This document shows, piece after piece, positions 1-11,800 of a stretch of DNA of 64,000 nucleotides. Under the pieces are notes generated by a model. It made no database searches, was not told the DNA's origin, and saw only the letters and a program-made list of their open reading frames with translations. Made by a program: the position numbers and the translations under genes. Numbering within the stretch: the first letter of the stretch is position 1; every line of letters starts with the position of its first letter. The stretch is taken from the NCBI GenBank assembly GCA_029961685.1, contig JARWKL010000012.1, forward strand, positions 24,103,227-24,167,226, given 5' to 3'. This DNA comes from Aristolochia californica (lineage: Eukaryota > Streptophyta > Magnoliopsida > Piperales > Aristolochiaceae).

Positions 1-1360
1 TCTAACTAATCCACTAGATTATAAAATATTAGATTAAGTGGACTTGGTCTTGATTCTTTTTAAGACCCTTTATCGGGTTTTATCTGCAATGATGAAGTGG
101 GTCCATTACGATAATGGGCCAAAGAACAAGGAGAGCCCAAAGCTATGGACTTTTCATCCCATATGCGTTAGTCTACGAATTCATGTCACGACGTAAATTA
201 TGGCCAAATGAGAAACTCACGATTCCGATTTCGGTTCTGCAGTCGTTACCAAGGTGGGCCCATTTTAGTGGTTGGTATGTCGATCAGATCCGTCGTGATT
301 CTTTTGGGGACGCGCATATATTTTCTGGTTCATCAGATGAGAGGAAAGATACTGCGTGCGTGTCATTCACACGCATTTTCATGTCTCGTTGGTACCAGCA
401 ATTCTGCATTGCGTGCGTCACCCTTGCCCCTCTCGATTCCAATTACTATATCCACCACTGTTGATCTGATTAAATATGTAAGCTTCATTCTCGAATAAAG
501 CCAATCCTTTCGGTAGTGTTCGTCGGCATCTGTATGTGCATTGCGTGAGACTTTAAAATCTTGCAATGGGGAGTCCGAGCTCTGTTTCCTGTTTTCCGCC
601 ATCGAGAAGGTGAGAGAAAGAAAGGGAAATCCTTCTCTTGATCCGAGGGGCAAGGATCTGGGGTAAGAGCTCTTGAGGGCTAATATAATAACGGAATCAA
701 CAGTCTGGAATTTCGATAAACACTTTTGTCGCTAGGTTATCGGACGACGTGATGTAGAGTAAATTGGAGGAGATGGGTTACTTTTTATATGGGATTTTAA
801 CCGGGAAGCTAGAAGAGGAAGGAAAAGAAGATTCAAAGGTGCGAGAGTTGAATTTGAAGCTTTTTTTCTTTATTAATTTGAAGCAATTAATAAAGTTCAT
901 TACTGATCTGGCTGGATTGTAGAAATCGAACAGGGCGTCTTCTTTTAACGGAAAAATTAAGAGTCGGACTTTGTGGAGGGAAATGAGGAAGGCAGGTTTC
1001 CATGAAAAGCGCGTCTTTAATTTTGTTTTTTTTCCAGCTCTAAGTCATCGGCAGTAAATGAAAAACGCAACAGGGGCCCGTGATATTCCTTCCATATTGG
1101 GCCATATCGAGGGAACCGAGGGCTCTGATGTGATCTGTCGTCGGATGCCGAACCTTCTGGACTTTCGAAGTTGTCGTGCGCAAAGATCACAGTCGATCCC
1201 GACCTCACGATAACAAACAAAGAGCATACCAGCAAGCAGCGCAGACTTTCGAATGATGAGGACTCCAATAATTCGCATATCATGGGCTTAGGAATTCTCT
1301 ACTCTTCTGTCTGATTCGATTTCCCAATTTCCCAAGACGCAGAGAAAACGAGAGGGGGAA
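1..1360. other. Intergenic DNA upstream of the DnaJ gene
   Basis: No coding exon is supported here. The short open frames on both strands lack family-like sequence and plausible splice partners. The part nearest the gene is richer in G+C and holds a TGGGCC site-II-like motif at 1098-1103 and an inverted GAA/TTC pair (GAACCTTC, 1150-1157) that resembles half of a heat-shock element. These probably lie in the promoter or 5' UTR of the co-chaperone gene that starts at 1361. Both motifs are short enough to occur by chance. Confidence 0.5.
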
Positions 1361-4300
1361 ATGGGGGTGGATTACTACAATATCTTGAAAGTGGGGCGAA
1401 CTGCTACGGACGATGACCTGAAGAAAGCTTACAGGCGGCTGGCCATGAAATGGCACCCGGATAAGAACCCTAAGAACAAGAAGGAAGCGGAGGCCAGATT
1501 CAAGCAAATCTCCGAAGCTTATGACGTACTCAGTGACCCGCAGAAGCGGCAGATCTACGACCAGTACGGCGAGGAAGGGCTCAAGGTCGGTGTTCCGCCC
1601 CCTTCTTCCGCTCCAGGAGGGCCCCATTTCAATGGGTTTCGATCTGCAGAGGATATATTTGCAGAATTGTTTGGCGCCGGTCGTGGCGGGAACGGAAATT
1701 TCCCTGCGGAGGCTTTCTTCAGGACGTCTAATGGCGATGCTGGTCCGAGAAAGGCACCACCGGTTGAGAACAAGTTGCCTTGCTCATTGGAGGAGTTGTA
1801 CTCTGGATCCAAGAGGAGGATGAAGATATCCAGAATTGTTACCGATGCATACGGGTAAATAGAGTTGTTTTCTGGGTCTTTTGCTTTGTTGATTAGTTCA
1901 AATTTATCCAGTCTATGTAAGTAATGTTTTTTTTTCAAGTATAAAGAGAATAGCGTAGATGATTAGTGAACAGTTCTTTGCAAATTGATAGAAAATTGAA
2001 CTATGAATATGTCGTTGTGTCCCAAATTTGATATTCATTCTTTCCAAACTCTTTCATTTTTATTTTTTTCACCATATATGATTCTGCAAAACATGCTAGT
2101 TTGGGTCATAGGCCTACTATCAAATTTAACAAATGACATTTATGTTGTATGATTTGGAACGGGCAATGGAATTTTTTGGGTTTCTTCTCTTGAAAAATCT
2201 TTGTATTTTGCATTCCATAAAGTCATTGAAGTCTTCCTCTGGAAGTTTAGTTCAGTGGAGAATTATGTGTCAATTACATTATTTTGAAGCTTAAAAAAAA
2301 ATGTCAACCAATCTTTTTACTAAGAAATTCATCTTTTAGATTTTTAGCTGTTGACCTAAAAACTAGTGTTGCATCTGTTATCAGTATTAATCAAGGTCAT
2401 TTAAACTGGAGTTTATTTCTTTTCATTTCTTTTTATTTATTTTTTCAATCAGACTGCTCATAGATGCATGATCCTTGGCTATGATGTACTTCATAAGTCT
2501 TCTTTGTTGTGTCATGGATGGCTGGTACAAATGATCTGTGCTTTAGTATATCCTCTTTTCAAAAGTCTAGTGTTCTTGTTTGAAATTGCTTTCTTTCAGG
2601 AATCAGAATGTGGCATATGTTTTTCACTTGTCTTTGACAGGTCTTTGATTAAAAGCTTCAGAGTTTTCTTTTCCCACAGTTGAATATTACTTGGATTCTG
2701 AATCAGTGCATACTTTCTTCACATATAGCCATCTGTTTCTAGGATCCACATTAGTTTCAATTGATCAAAGTGGTTTTTAAGACTAGAGTTGCAAATGAAT
2801 CACTTGCATCAAACTATTTGGACCACTGATCTTGGGCAAAAACAACCCTAAGTTGGCATAATTTGAGTAATTTATTAGTGTTCATTGTGCATCTTTTGAT
2901 CTGATGAACAACTAGATCCGAAATGCGAGCAATATCACCTTACCAAATCATTGATAGCTGATGGACCAAAGGCTCTAGTCATGGAGGGACCAGTCAACCT
3001 ATCAAATCATTTGAACCAACTTGGTCAGCCAGGCTTTTGCTTCCCCCCTGAATTTTTTTCCTTTTGAACTTGCAAAAGGAGCAGCTCAGTTGAACCTGGT
3101 TCAGCTGGCTGGTTTGGTTTGACTCTGATGGCACTGATGTGAACCTTTCACCAAAAACTAGATGTGAGATACTTCTAGTATTTGCTATTTGGATTAGCAA
3201 TTAATGATATGACCAATAATTCTTTTTGCTGATATAGTTTTTTACCAATAGCCAAACTAAGTTGTTCTTATTTGAGCCAACCTTTGTTATTGACTGATTA
3301 GAAAAGAGTAACTTGTCCAAAATTTGGTAATATCATTAACTAATACAATTGGTCATTAATGGGTAATGTGGTCATGCTAGTTACATATGGATCTTCTAAA
3401 AATCAAATTACTTGTACATAGTTCTTAGACCTGTTGATGCAAATTTGTCTCTTGTTAACTGTTCAATGAAAACAGTTCAAACCTAAAATAAGTGGACAAA
3501 ATTTGTGCCATCCATTCATGGGTAAACTTCTCTTTAAACCTGTTGAGTGGATGAAAAACTGTATTTGAACAATATGGGTCGACTTATCTAGAGTTGAATG
3601 ATGGTTTGAATTATTTCAATTTTGTTTAATTATTTTCTACCAGTGAATTGTGACATAATGTCAACTTGATTTAGGTCATTCATTTGCATCTGCAGTTTTG
3701 GTTGAGCTGTTCAAATATTGTGAATTCATGAATTTGATGTGAGCCTTCAATCTCAAAGTGTTGTTTGAGTAATGTGTAGTTATGAGAGCCAAAATTGGAG
3801 GTAACTTTTATGTATTGGTTTTGATAATACTTTGTCTTTATGATGATGCATGTGCATGTGCTAGACATGTGGCTGTCATTGTAACAGATGATGATTATTG
3901 AGCTTTTTGTGCTTATATCTTTCAGTTGTGTAGATTTTTGAACTGGTTATTATTTCATGATATCAGTTCTTTGTTACTACCACAATCTTAGGAATAACAA
4001 CTTTAATATATTATTTGTTACTTATTTGTTCTTGATTTGATCAAAGTATAATCTTGGGTGTAGGTGCAAATCAGGTGTGTGGCATTATTGTTTCCTAAAG
4101 AGATACCCTATCATAATTCAAAAAATAATATATCATGTCTGTTTAGAGAGGAATAAGCTCTCAAATAGATATTCAGAGAACCTTATAGGGGTACCTTCAT
4201 CTTGGAAACTCAGAGCAGCTTATAAAGTGTTTAACTAATTATAGGTCCCTGTTGTCTGGTTGAAACTTTCTGTTCTCTTGTCATTAAAAGCTGCCATTGC

Positions 4301-5762
4301 TCTGTAAGCCACTGCCATTGAATTATTGTACTTCTGAAATTTAGTTGTAAAGTATTACAGTTTTGGTGCAGAAACAGTTTTCGGAGGGTGACATATTATG
4401 GTGACAAATAGGAGGTTGGCTTTTTGAAATCAGCTGGATTACATAGTTTTCCTGCTATGCAGATATCTAGTTACATGTACATGCTTTGTGACGGTCACAA
4501 GTCTAATTGCTTGGATTTTCCTATGTCCACCTAGAGTTCAAATGTATTAAACAAGTGAACATTTGATGTGCTAAGCATCATGCCTTTGTTTATAAGGCAA
4601 TTCTATTGTCTATTGATTCGCCATGTGCTATTAGAAATCTGATAGCCTCAAATTTTCTTTAGCAATTTTTCAGTTGTGTAGTGTGTTTGCCCGGAAATAC
4701 ATTGGGGGATTATCAAGCAAATCAGTGGTTCTGAAACTATGTCATAGGGAAAACAAGAGTAATGGGAGCATTTGTTATTTGCTTGCTTTTGATGTGGTTT
4801 GTGGACAATGGTAAATAGGACAACATCAACTGGACCAGTTAGTTGCTCTCCAATGCATACCTCCCATTGGTTAGCTTGAAGAGCAGTAATAATGCATCTA
4901 TGCAAAGTACTGTGGAGGAAATCTACCCTTGATTCCAGCACTTGAGAGGCTCTAACTTTCTATCTCATGGGTGCTGGGCTGCGTTTTCTGTTCATTTTTC
5001 AGGCAGTGGTGTTTTCGGATGATGAAACAAAACTCTTCCTTGTATACTCTGATGTGATAACATATATTGCTGCATCTTTGCATTCACAATTCTATTATCA
5101 TATCTCCTTGATACTGTCCAATTGTTTCTTGTGTGTATCTCTTTTATTCTGTCTTGGCAGAGTTTGTCTCTATTTGGAGCTGTTAATTAATGAATGTGCA
5201 TAATTGTGTTCTGTGTTGAGAAGTATTGTTGTCCTGGTAGTGGTAAAATTCTGTTATTTGAACCTATTCCATTGTGTATAAAGTAAAGTTTATGTGGTTT
5301 ATTTTGTTGTAATTTGTTTGCAGTAGAACCACCTCTGTGGAGGAGATCTTGACTATAGACATCAAACCTGGATGGAAGAAGGGCACAAAAATCACATTTC
5401 CTGAGAAGGGTCATGAGCAGCCCAATATCATTCCTGCTGACCTCATATTTGTCATAGATGAGAAGCCTCACGCTATTTACAAGAGAGATGGTAATGACCT
5501 GGTGGTGCACCGCAGGATATCATTGGTGGATGCACTTACAGGGATGACAATTGAACTGACGAGTCTCGATGGGAGAAACCTAGCCATACCAATCACAGAT
5601 GTAATCAAGCCAGGCTATGAACTAGTCGTCTCAAAGGAGGGAATGCCCATAGCAAAGGAACCAGGTAAGAAGGGGAATTTAAGAATAAAGTTTGATGTGA
5701 AGTTCCCATCAAGACTCACCACCGAGCAGAAGTTGGGTTTGAAGAGGATTTTAGGACCTTGA
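1361..5762 (+). CDS. DnaJ subfamily B (type II HSP40) co-chaperone, two exons
   Basis: Exons are 1361-1854 and 5324-5762, giving 310 aa. The donor at 1855 (GG/GTAAAT) and acceptor TTTGCAG before 5324 join a split glycine codon in frame. The J domain occupies about residues 1-70, with helix II/III signature HPD at 32-34, which stimulates Hsp70 ATPase. A Gly/Pro/Phe linker follows (about 75-135). The C-terminal substrate-binding beta domains run from about 140 to 305 and include [15 protein letters not shown] and the final [16 protein letters not shown] block. There is no CxxCxGxG zinc finger, so this is type II (DNAJB1-like), probably cytosolic or nuclear. Start: GGGGAAATGGGG context, and MGVDYY is the usual N-terminus of the plant family. 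The 3469-bp intron is T-rich and holds no recognisable gene. Product length is slightly under the usual 330-350 aa because the linker is short. Confidence 0.95.
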
Positions 5763-6608
5763 AATTGCAGAACGAAGTTATGACTAATATGAATGGATAG
5801 GTTTAGTTGCAGAGCCTTGATTTCAGAGGGTGTGGATGTACATAGTATTAATACGGATAACTACATTAACTTTTGTCGTTGAAGGTGTTGGAACCAGGTA
5901 TGGAGGGATCATATGAGCTTTTTTTAATGGAGGGTGTGACTCAGATATGCGCTTGACGGTTTCTCTGTATATTTCAAGCTGAAATTGTGGTTGATTGACA
6001 TGAAGATGTTGGTAGATGCAGTGATGGATTTTGAGGTGTCACGGAGGGGCGGCCGCAGCAGTTACAATATGGGCCTCTACCTGTATACTAGTTTCTTCCA
6101 CTATTGACTGCCGGGAAATCATGTTGAGATATTCAAAATGAAACATGGTGGAGAAAGGCTTTTGTGTAATCCATTTCATTTGCAGTGTCAATGCTTTTAA
6201 GCTCTTTTTACCTTGGACGTTTAACCAGCTCTTGCTTTTCCCTATACAACACGTACAGAAGTAGCCGATCGCCTCTTAGCTCAAAGAATTTTTGGTTTTT
6301 GCTATTCTATTGTTATTGTTGCGATGATAACAAAATAAGCTGCCGTGTGGTGTACCATTTTTCCTCTCTGGATTCTTCTTTGGACCGGCAAAGAAAATTT
6401 TGAAATTGCTTTCCGTTTTCATTGATAAGAGGAGAGCTTTCGTGCGCTAGCGCTACTGAGGAACTTTTCCGTTGCCGTCCCTTGCGACTTTGATTTTGAG
6501 CGTCGCGATTCCGTGAAGGAACGTCGAACTGGTTGCGCAGAACATGTTACGTTCTAAATCCATGAACAATAGTTAACCTGGATTGCTTTATCATAAGTTC
6601 CTTCTCAG
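5763..6608. other. 3' UTR and intergenic DNA after the DnaJ gene
   Basis: The first few hundred bases are probably the DnaJ 3' UTR. No coding exon is convincing. A small G+C-richer patch at about 6430-6560 precedes the candidate exon at 6609 and could be part of the same transcript, but no in-frame upstream exon could be built. Confidence 0.4.
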
Positions 6609-6892
6609 AAGCTGGTAATCTTTCTTTTCGAAACAGAGCGAAGGTTATTGAGCAAGATTCTACGACTACCTCCAAAGGTGAAGATCCATTAAAGACGGAG
6701 AAGAAACCATGGTTTTCTTTGTTCGCCTGTTGCCCAGAGTGGAATGCTGTTGATTCACATGTCGGGCCTGAAATAATACAGAAAGCCCAAGAGATTAGTG
6801 GTCCAGATAGCGCTCACGCCCAGTCCTTCATGGACTCAAGCCCACCAGAAGGCTTACGGCCATCAAAGCAGTCAAACCGGTGTAGCTTTTAA
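6609..6892 (+). CDS. Candidate terminal exon of an unidentified small protein (partial or remnant)
   Basis: An open frame of about 94 codons follows a good acceptor (pyrimidines then CTTCTCAG, 6601-6608); a second acceptor (AAACAG) lies at 6631-6636. It ends at TAA 6890-6892. The product is hydrophilic with a compact aromatic/cysteine patch (KKPWFSLFACCPEWN) and a polar tail ending NRCSF. Codon use looks protein-like and the frame contains no internal stop. I do not recognise the family. No in-frame ATG or phase-matched first exon was found between 5763 and 6608: the only nearby ATG exon would need an intron of about 37 bp, which is too short. It could be the last exon of a short gene, an alternative exon of a neighbour, or a decayed gene tail. 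Confidence 0.3.
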
Positions 6893-7923
6893 GAATACTC
6901 GTATTTACCGAGTTCAATTCTTAAAATTCTTTCTTTATCATAGAAATGGAATTATATTTGTTGCATTTACATTTAGAGCACATAAACAATTATAGAGTTG
7001 GAAGACCCAAGAAACAAAAGTTATTAACTTTCAGGATATAGATGAATGAAATGAATTTGAAGCAGGAGATGAAGATGAAGTTCAAATTTTAAGTCTATTG
7101 ACTTAACCTTCAAGTCTTTCTCACAATGTTTTTCCCCTCGTGTGAAGGGCTCTTATTCACTTTGATATTTATGACCTATTAGTACTCAAAATTGCCATAT
7201 TCTCTACAATAGAGGTGGGAAAATAGTGTTCTAAATTATTCTAAAAATTTTGTAAGACAAAAGTGATCTTTTATATATTCAATATGCTTCACACTCCTAA
7301 ATAAAGTGTAGCTCAAAGATGAGATAAAACCTCATTAGAGGTGGTGAGTATACGATGACACTTACAAATTTGTTAACATTACATATATTGGGGAAAAACA
7401 CTTTGGGTGCCAACCCATATTTCAAATCGAATTGAAAATACCTCATATGAGCCATTTGAAGGTTAGTCTAAGCCATTTGAAAGCGTGGGAATGCATTGCT
7501 CATATACCGATTCCTAATCCCAAAAGACAAATTGAAGCCCAAGACATGAAGTTGCTTATTTGTTGGGTATCTTAAATGTTCATAGGGATATAGATTATAT
7601 TACCCAATTGAGAAGGTCATTATTAAAAGTAGACGTAATATTCATAGAAGATAAATTTGATTACCAAATAAAGTTAAACAACAATTCATCAATAGGGAGG
7701 AAAGTTAGATCTTTAAAAATGTTCAAGTTTATGGAACCGATGGGGTGTAGTTTTCTTAGTCGCGAATATATAAACGGCTAAAGAGTTTCACCTTTGGCTC
7801 CTAGGCTATGAGTATGCTATGAATTGTCGACTGTTTAATTTGACTTATTCAAGTTTCCCCAACCTTAATTATGGAAATGTATATTGTGTATGCTCGAGTT
7901 AACTACACGTGTAAAAGAACATT

Positions 7924-7968
7924 AATAGATTAAAAATCCAGACCCATCAATAGATTAAAAATCCAGAC
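7924..7968 (+). repeat. Short tandem direct repeat (2 x 20 bp, 25-bp period)
   Basis: The 20-mer AATAGATTAAAAATCCAGAC occurs at 7924-7943 and again at 7949-7968, separated by five bases. It is probably a replication-slippage duplication in AT-rich spacer. No function is implied. Confidence 0.8.
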
Positions 7969-8461
7969 AACAACCTCATCATTTAATATTAAATTCCCAC
8001 AAAAATATTAAATAAAGTAATCAGATGAGAGTCTCTAAAAATTTTATTAGGGGGAGCAAACCACTTAAACTAAGGTTCTATTTAGAATATAGTGGAAAAG
8101 AAAAAGAAAAGAAAATAAGAATTTAATAATTATTATTTCCAAAAATTATTCGTAATTTTTTTATTATCTTATTTATATTAAATATTTTTTAAAATAAAAA
8201 GAATTAATTTTTTTTTTCCGACAAACCCTTTCCGTTGCAGGGATCCTTCCAGTCGCAATCACCTTTAGGCCACGGTGTCGAAGAGGACCAAACGCTACGA
8301 AAGTGTTGACTGAAGGGAGACGGCTGAGATGGCGCAGCGGGGGTCAAGACGGTCTAAGCGCAAACCAAATGAGCCAAACCTTTCGGCCTTTGGGGTCAAC
8401 GAAATACTTTACGTCTTGGTAATGGCGGATGGCCTGTCTTTCCACGCCACGTAGGCGTGTT

Positions 8462-8469
8462 GCATATTC
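8462..8469. promoter_or_regulatory. P1BS-like motif (GCATATTC) upstream of VIH
   Basis: GCATATTC matches the palindromic P1BS consensus GNATATNC bound by PHR1-type phosphate-starvation factors. It lies 346 bp before the VIH start codon. VIH enzymes make InsP8, which acts through SPX proteins on PHR1, so a feedback site would make sense. A six-fixed-base motif is expected about once in 4 kb, so one copy is weak evidence. Confidence 0.25.
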
Positions 8470-8814
8470 TCGTGCTTTATCCTAGTCGGAATCCGAATCC
8501 TGGTTTTATAGTCCTCTGGCCGTTGCGCATTTTCCGCCTCTCTCTCTCTCTGCTGCTTCGTGAGACATCTCTCGCGGCCTTTCTGAAACCTCTTGTGCAG
8601 CCCATGCAAAAAATCGAAAGAAAGGGAAAAGACTCTCGCACGAGAAAGGAGGACTCAGGAGCTTTGCCTTTTTGCTTTTCGCTTCATTTTTTATCGCTTT
8701 CTGGAAGTTGCTGTCGTCGTCGGTTTTTGTTTCTCGCCGCAACTTTGATGAACAAACTTCGGACTTGTGGAATCTTACACGCGAATTCTGTGACGGAAGG
8801 AGAACAAGGAGGAA

Positions 8815-11800
8815 ATGGAGGGGAGCGGTGGGGAGAAGATAAAGGTCGGCGTGTGTGTCATGGAAAAGAAGGTGAACTATGCGTTAGAGATTTTTGTTCT
8901 TCATCCTTTTGTGTTTTATCGTTGAAATAGATTCAGAAAGACATTTTTTGTTGTTACAATACTGCGCTCAATCTTTTATGTGTGTGTGTGTTGATTTGTT
9001 CGTGTACTCGGCTTTCTGTTGTGATGAAACTTGTAAGTTTCATTTGGTGTTTTTTCCCCTCTTTCTATCAGGTGTCGTCGGCTCCTATGGGCCGGATCCT
9101 GGAGAGATTACAGGCATTTGGTGAGTTCGAGGTATGTTCTGATTGGTTTTTCTACGACGAATGTAGGACTCTGTTTTGACTTCTCCGACTCGTGCTGTCC
9201 TTGCTTGACTGGCTGAACTAGATCGAATAAACTTTTGAATTTTGTTTGCAAATGTGGAATCAGCAAGACAGGAGCGGTATCTTCGTCTCGCTTTTACTCT
9301 CTTCTTGTCGTTTATGAGCTTGCTACCAGGTCTTACCTTCGGCTTAAGAATATTATCCCGTGACCATGTTTTTCCTACTTGCTAAAAAATGCAAAAAACC
9401 CAGTATGATGTCATTCTTTCTTATGCATCCTACACTATCTGTACACATAACATCCAAATAACAACCTGGTGATTGTTTCCTTACAAATTTTTTTTTCCTT
9501 ATAGATTGTTTGAAGCGTCCACTATGCCAAAACACTTAGCTAGTTGATCACAATTAACCCATCTGCCATGGACTTCTTCATGATATCAGATCGTAGAAAT
9601 CATCTGTCCTTGGATTGCTTCCACTACCTTACTCATATTGAAGTATCTCACAAGTTAAAAAAATAAAACAAATAAAAATCTAAGCATCTTTCAAGTAGTT
9701 CAGTCTAATACAGAAAGGAGACCCTGTCATGGGAACCAACATTATTGGGCCTGTTTATGAAATTATGATTGCCAAGTAAATTTCAAACAATTATAGAAGG
9801 GCACTACCAAATCTAACACTCTTTTATAAATTGTTCTATAAGAAAGCAAGAATTTTTTATATCCATTGCCTTGGCATTCTTAAAGATAAGCATTTCAAAC
9901 CTGTTTGAATCCAAGTACCATCCTAGTTGAATCATGTAATCAGCCAATGGGACCTCACTTGTGATAATGAGGTGGTCCCCTATGTTAGTTTCATTAGGAT
10001 GTTGTGACTTTGTTTATGAACCAGAAACATACAGCTAGCAAGATGAGGTGCATGCTTCATTTCTGAGAATTCATTAATTACTCTTTCTGCACAGTTTCCA
10101 GTAATCAGTACTTTTGTAACAACTAAAACTATTTTCTGCTCCAAATCATTTTCTGGATTTAGCATAAATATCTTCCTCTTGGTTGTATTATTGATCTGTT
10201 TTCTAATAACAGATTGCATGTTCTGCCTGCAGATTAATATTTTTGGAGACAGGGTTATTCTTGAAGATCTTATTGAAAAGTATGTTTTTTCATTTTTCCC
10301 GTTGATTTGATGTTTTTTTCTTATTCAATGTAGGGCATATCCAGTTTTTATTTATTTATTTATTTATTTCGCGGAAAGTTTAATGTCTAAGGCTTGAAGT
10401 TTTTTTTTATGTCCAACTTGAGAGGAAACTAGTTGATTCATTTGTTTATTTGATTTTTCCATATCTGCTTATTTTACTAGTAAAAGAAAAATTGCAAGGA
10501 GGCACCCACCACAAATGGAGACAGATGAATACTATGCAGAAGAGGTAGTGGAGGAGAGGGACTTTACACAAAAAGAAGTTACTAATTAATAAGAGCCTTG
10601 CTAAATTATCTATAATACAGCTATGTAGAGCAGGGAGTATGGTTAATGGGTTGAGAAAATTTCATATCATATACTGAAAATTCTGATATACCCAGATAGC
10701 AGTAGTAAAATTATGCGAATAAAATAGAAAGAAATGCTGAATATTCACTGTAGAAATCAAAGGAAATAAACGAACATAGCCACTGGTATTCGAGAGACCA
10801 GTACTCTCCCTGAGCAAAGCTCTAAAGAAACAAATCAAATCCCCCCTATTCTCTCTCTCCTTTGTACCTATATTCACCCACAGTTCCCGTAACAAACTTT
10901 TCCCACATCCCCAAGCGAAAACCGTAAAATTCCACATCAGAAAATTGTATCCACTACTCAACCGATAGTATACCAAAAATACCCATGTCCTCATTAATCT
11001 ATCATCAACTATTATTTCTTCTAATTAGCCTTCAACTGCTGCTTACTCCTTCTAGAGTAAGTAAAACGAATTGGAGGTTTATCATTACCCCCCGCCCAAA
11101 CTTTCACCTTGTCCTCTAGGTGAAAAGCTGGAAACTGGAGCCTCATTGCCTCAAAATCCTCCCAAGTGGCTTCAAACTCTGGTAGTCCCTTCCATTGCAC
11201 CAAAACCTCCAGCTGCTGCTGCCCATTTTTTTCCACTCTTCGTATATTCAAAATGGCAGTAGGTTCAACCAATATCTCCAATTCAGCAGTCAATTGTAGA
11301 GGAAGAATTGGAGATGAATGTGATATTCCTTTTGCTCAACGAAGTTGGGAGACATGAAACATCGGATGCATGGAGGACTCTGGTGGTAGTTGTAGTTTGT
11401 AAGCAACTTTCCAACTCGTGAAACCACCTCAAAAGGTCCATAAAAACGTGCTGCCAGCTTCTCATTGCGCCGAGTAGCCAAAGAGCGTTGCCGATAGGGC
11501 CCGAGTTTGACAAACATACGATCCCCAAGCTGAAACTCTTCATCCCTCCTTTTAAGATCAGCCGTGGCCTTCATTCTCTGTTGAGCCCGCAGTAATTGCA
11601 TCTTCAAATCGTCAAGATACGCATCCCGTTCCTCTAAAATTTGTTCTACTTCAAAACTGTAGTTGTCCCTGACTTATAGTGCAATAAGGAAGGAGGGTCA
11701 CGTCCGTATAAGACCCGGAATGGAGTGGTACCCGTAGATGAATGGAAGTTGGTGTTATACCAATATTCCACCCAGGATAACCACTTCACCCAAGTTTTTG

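Larger units (their letters stand above)
6893..8814. other. AT-rich intergenic DNA and VIH promoter/5' UTR
   Basis: No gene is supported. From 6893 to about 8215 the DNA is AT-rich, with one short direct repeat (7924-7968) and a stretch at 8075-8215 whose left end resembles the Tourist-like MITE at 60.4 kb, without a matching right end. From about 8220 the sequence becomes G+C-richer, with CT-rich runs near 8535-8560, consistent with the core promoter and 5' UTR of VIH, whose ATG is at 8815. Confidence 0.45.

Noticed and set aside
1150..1157. Heat-shock element upstream of DnaJ
   Set aside because: Only two of the three or more inverted GAA units are clean; a full element is not present, so it is mentioned only as a weak motif.
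8457..8930. 157-codon + strand frame across the VIH start
   Set aside because: Covers the presumed 5' UTR, exon 1 in another frame and intron 1; no protein family.
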